From NCBI GenBank assembly GCA_020348445.1, contig CP070751.1, forward strand, positions 4,383,723-4,447,722: a stretch of DNA of 64,000 nt, given 5' to 3'. Source of the DNA: Thermoplasmata archaeon (GTDB taxonomy: Archaea > Thermoplasmatota > Thermoplasmata > GCA-020350865). Position 1 is the first letter of the stretch. Each line of letters begins with the position of its first letter. Both the position numbers and the translations under genes were made by a program. The notes beneath the pieces are model-generated. The model saw only the letters and a program-made list of their open reading frames with translations. It was not told the origin of the DNA and searched no databases. Shown here in pieces: positions 61,253 through 64,000 of this stretch.

Positions 61253-61487
61253 ATTTTCACCTCACGAATTATCAATTTACTTTGCTGGTATATTCAAAAT
61301 AACCAAGTTCGTCATTATCAGAATAACACTTACTCCAATCGTTACAACCCTTCGGATTCATTACCTTCCCTAAATAGTAAATGCTCAGTAGGGAATAAAT
61401 ACCTTTGCATACGTAAATCCGTTAAGTTACACTTATCGTAACCTTAATACCAACAAATCTCATTGGGAGCACACAAAAAGTGGTGAC
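61253..61487. other. Divergent intergenic region
   Basis: Holds GAGGTGA (61257-61263, minus) for the giant. TATA-like sequences (GAATATACC near 61290-61300 on minus; GGGAATAAATACC near 61393-61405 on plus) are weak. No ORF or RNA gene recognised. Confidence 0.35.
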
Positions 61488-61934
61488 ATGCCGAAATTCG
61501 AATACAAATGGATCTCCCCTGTCTCTTTCAGCTGTGAGGGCCTTTCCAAAATTCTTCGCGAGGTATTAGACGAGCTGGGCTACGTATTCAAAAGGGATCA
61601 GGTCGAGAAATACTATGACAAGGTCTATGTGGTCGTACCATTGTTCCGTCTTGCATATGCGTTCAGGTTCATAGTAGAGGAGCCCTCCAAGTTCACAGTT
61701 GATCTGTACGACACCCAACCGACCCACTCGAGTGTCATGCCTTACATGGAGATAGACTCAGTCACAGACGAGAACCTCAATGACATACAGAGCATGCTTA
61801 AACTCGTGGTGGAAAAACTGCCCAGAAAACCCTGGACGTTCACAAAGGGCCAGAGATTGATGCACGGTGCATTGATGCCGGAGTTTAGAAAGTCAAAAAA
61901 AGCTTGGGAAAGAATCGGAGTAAAAACCAAATGA
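61488..61934 (+). CDS. Conserved-looking hypothetical protein
   Basis: 148 residues (MPKFEYKWISPVSFSCEGLSKILREVLDELGY...). Alternating helices and strands, no signal peptide or membrane helix, so cytoplasmic. Clean composition and codon use like the neighbouring OPT gene argue for a real gene. GGTGA immediately precedes the ATG (1-nt gap), too close for a normal site, so a leaderless mRNA is possible. It converges on the OPT gene with a 9-nt gap. No family recognised. Confidence 0.7.
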   Translation: MPKFEYKWISPVSFSCEGLSKILREVLDELGYVFKRDQVEKYYDKVYVVVPLFRLAYAFRFIVEEPSKFTVDLYDTQPTHSSVMPYMEIDSVTDENLNDIQSMLKLVVEKLPRKPWTFTKGQRLMHGALMPEFRKSKKAWERIGVKTK

Positions 61935-61943
61935 TTTTTTTTA

Positions 61944-63977
61944 TCAGCTGAAGATGAAGTATATAGCAACTATTGTACCCATTATGGCTTCTCCAACGAT
62001 AAGCCCCGTTGCTATCATGTAGGTATCAAGGACCTTGATTGTCTTTTGTTTCTCGGTCCACTTCTCCTTTTTAACCTTTGGCTCCAGCCATTTTTTCTCC
62101 CATATATCCCGCATAGCCCCGCCAAATATCATTGGCGTGGTTAACCAGAGAGGGAAGTACATGCCCAGGCCAATTGCGGTGCCCATTCCTGTGACGATCT
62201 CAAGAAGAACTCCAAGTGCAAAGCCTATTAAAAGAAAGGATACGAGCATGCCCATACTAGATCCACCGAGGAAAGTCTGCACTATGGTCGCGAATGCGTT
62301 TGCCTGAGGAGCTACAAGAGGTAACTCTCCCGAGGCTAAAAGCTCGCTGAACATAACTGCAGCCAAAACAGATGCAATGGCTCCTGGTATTATCCCTGTG
62401 AGCTCGCCCTTCATGAGATGATAAGGCCTGTTGCCGACATAAAGGCCTGATTTGAAATCCCAGATTATATCCCCCTCCATTGAAATCGCCCCAGCAAATA
62501 CAGTTGTTCCTATGAGGACGATAATTGCAGTGGTTTCCTTGGACAGGCCGAGACCCATGAAGACGAGAATCAGCATGATGAGAACGATAAAGGAGGTACC
62601 TGAAACAGGTTGGGTTCCTGTTTCCCCCATCACCTTCACTGCTATGGCTCCCAAAGCAAAGGTCGTTGAGACGAGCACCAAAGAGAATATCAACGATACA
62701 AGTGGATTCGAGCCCTCGAAGCCGAACCAGAACAGGAAGAATACAACAATAAAGGTAATGATCGTCATGGGCCATATATGCGTTACAGGCCATTCGTACC
62801 ATCCCCTGCCTTCGATGAAATCCCTTCTTTTCCCTCCCTTTCTTACCGTGAGAACATCTGACATGGCAGATTTGAATGTTGGGATCATCTTGAGAAGACC
62901 TGTGATACCTGCACCTAATATCGTTCCAACTGCAATGGGTCTTGCAACTTTTGCAAAGGCTGCAATGGCAGGGGAAAAACCATAACTTCCCAGGCCAGTA
63001 TAGAACATGGGTTCGCGATAGATGTTCTGGCTGGCATCAAAAATCGGTACACCGATTAACACAGCCATGGGAACTATGATAAACCAGGTGATGAAGGTAC
63101 CGAGGTTTACAAGAATGGATACCTTAAGCTTCATGAACCATCCCAATCCGATCTGGATGGGGATCAATCCAAATCCAATATGTGTGTAAGTGGCATCCTC
63201 GTAGGGCTGGATTATATTCCCCTTTTCATACCATGCACCTCCCTTAAAAAGTATATCCATGGATGATGCCTGTGGATTTGGCATGGCAGGGGTTGAATAT
63301 GCATTGTAGTAGGCAAAGGATTCATCCATACGCCCAACTGGGAAATCCCTGAAGAAGGTGAAGAGCATGGTAAGGCCAGTCCATTGTGTAAAGAGCCTAA
63401 GAGAACGTCTTGCGGAAACCATCTCTCCTTTGACGATATCGTTGGATATGTCCATCAACTGAAGGTTTGGCTCCCAGCCAGGCATATGTAACGGATCCTC
63501 CACCAACCAAACCCTTCTTAGAATTATGAAGTAAAGTGTTCCTAGAATTCCAGTGAAAATCGTGGCAATCAGGGCCACCACAAGAACACTGCCGGGCACA
63601 GATTCAATTATATTGGTTCCATCTGCCAATATATAGTCTTCTGTTGTTAAAAGATAGATGGCAGGGAACGTGAAAATAAAACCTGTTCCAATGTAGGTTG
63701 CCCCTGTGGAAGCTCCCCCTGCAACATTGATATCGCATGGATGCCATTTCAACGCGGCTCCAATGAGGTACATAATGTACCAACCTCCCGAAATGGCAAT
63801 TCCCACCTTGAGACCCACGTAAGTGGTTATAACAGCAAAGATGGTACCAAGAATTATACCCACCGCTACCTTTTTCCAGATGAACCTCGAGCGGGAAAAA
63901 CTCTCCTTCCTGTTCTTTTCCTCGAAGTACTCCTCTAAAACGCCGGTGTTGAGGTTGCTCCACACCTCTTTATCCAT
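61944..63977 (-). CDS. OPT-family oligopeptide/metal-chelate transporter
   Basis: 677 residues, complete in the window (ATG 63977). About 14-16 membrane helices with the OPT signatures FAVITTYVGLKVGIAISGGWYIMY in parts near the N-terminus, FIFTFPAIYLL, and GETGTQPVSGTSFIV (~465-479) in the second half. OPT proteins are H+-coupled importers of oligopeptides or metal chelates. Archaeal members are mostly uncharacterised, so the substrate is unknown; peptide uptake would suit a proteolytic heterotroph. No ribosome binding site is evident. Confidence 0.92.
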   Translation of the reverse strand: MDKEVWSNLNTGVLEEYFEEKNRKESFSRSRFIWKKVAVGIILGTIFAVITTYVGLKVGIAISGGWYIMYLIGAALKWHPCDINVAGGASTGATYIGTGFIFTFPAIYLLTTEDYILADGTNIIESVPGSVLVVALIATIFTGILGTLYFIILRRVWLVEDPLHMPGWEPNLQLMDISNDIVKGEMVSARRSLRLFTQWTGLTMLFTFFRDFPVGRMDESFAYYNAYSTPAMPNPQASSMDILFKGGAWYEKGNIIQPYEDATYTHIGFGLIPIQIGLGWFMKLKVSILVNLGTFITWFIIVPMAVLIGVPIFDASQNIYREPMFYTGLGSYGFSPAIAAFAKVARPIAVGTILGAGITGLLKMIPTFKSAMSDVLTVRKGGKRRDFIEGRGWYEWPVTHIWPMTIITFIVVFFLFWFGFEGSNPLVSLIFSLVLVSTTFALGAIAVKVMGETGTQPVSGTSFIVLIMLILVFMGLGLSKETTAIIVLIGTTVFAGAISMEGDIIWDFKSGLYVGNRPYHLMKGELTGIIPGAIASVLAAVMFSELLASGELPLVAPQANAFATIVQTFLGGSSMGMLVSFLLIGFALGVLLEIVTGMGTAIGLGMYFPLWLTTPMIFGGAMRDIWEKKWLEPKVKKEKWTEKQKTIKVLDTYMIATGLIVGEAIMGTIVAIYFIFS

Positions 63978-64000
63978 GTAATCGAGGGTGCCTTTTTCTA

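Overview
The window is archaeal and most resembles a sediment-type member of Thermoplasmatota (Euryarchaeota). This lineage call is inference from gene content. Supporting signs are an A-type ATP synthase operon, aIF1A, RIO1 kinase, a KH-domain protein, archaeosine synthase ArcS, a tRNA-Gly with an intron at the archaeal 37/38 position, TATA-box promoters with GGAGGTGA-type ribosome binding sites, and many PKD-domain secreted proteins. DNA gyrase (gyrB-gyrA) sits next to aIF1A-RIO1-KH, the place where many euryarchaea carry topoisomerase VI; Thermoplasma-type archaea are known to use gyrase.

Layout. 1-2.2 kb: a truncated AlbA_2/Schlafen-type gene with a cluster of palindromic operators, a decayed PKD fragment and a NYN-domain nuclease gene. 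2.2-10.5 kb: a 2773-residue secreted protein with beta-propellers, LamG, VWA and PKD domains. 10.65-14.59 kb: an AT-rich block bounded by a 22-bp inverted repeat and holding an IS6-like transposase, a DUF2080 gene and three passenger-like genes. 14.6-17.7 kb: small AT-rich genes (a winged-helix regulator, tiny translationally coupled ORFs) around a secreted tail-fibre-like repeat protein. 17.9-24.4 kb: a membrane zinc-ribbon protein and a second PKD giant (1835 residues). 24.6-34.4 kb: the ATP synthase operon H-I-K-E-C-F-A-B, preceded by a Roadblock gene. 35.2-38.8 kb: nth, tRNA-Gly with strange palindromes behind it, a YjbQ-family gene and aIF1A-RIO1-KH. 39-43.4 kb: gyrBA. 43.6-51.8 kb: a secreted anchored protein, tRNA-Pro with a similar palindrome, a methyltransferase, the arcS-GNAT-PHP overlapping cluster, an aminotransferase and a dodecin-like gene. 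51.9-61.25 kb: a third giant (about 3125 residues) with a metallo-beta-lactamase-like N-terminus, NosD-type beta-helices, a membrane segment and three cytoplasmic zinc ribbons. 61.5-64 kb: a conserved hypothetical gene and an OPT-family transporter.

Three points stand out. First, small palindromic elements lie directly behind both tRNA genes. Their arms are copies, direct and inverted, of the host tRNA's own 3' end, yet their cores share two 14-nt motifs (TTAAGAARTAATTG and AATTTAATATAAAA) between the two loci, which looks like one family of tRNA-tail elements. Second, the ATP synthase is unusual: the proteolipid K is a six-hairpin fusion with a secreted PKD domain at its N-terminus, subunit C has an N-terminal membrane helix, and subunit D is missing from the operon. 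Third, in the PKD giants whole domains (LamG, VWA, propellers and an unnamed conserved module) are inserted inside PKD folds, and a decayed copy of the terminal module lies beside the first giant.

The giant surface proteins, the membrane zinc-ribbon proteins and the OPT transporter suggest a cell invested in surface adhesion and polymer or peptide use; this is inference.
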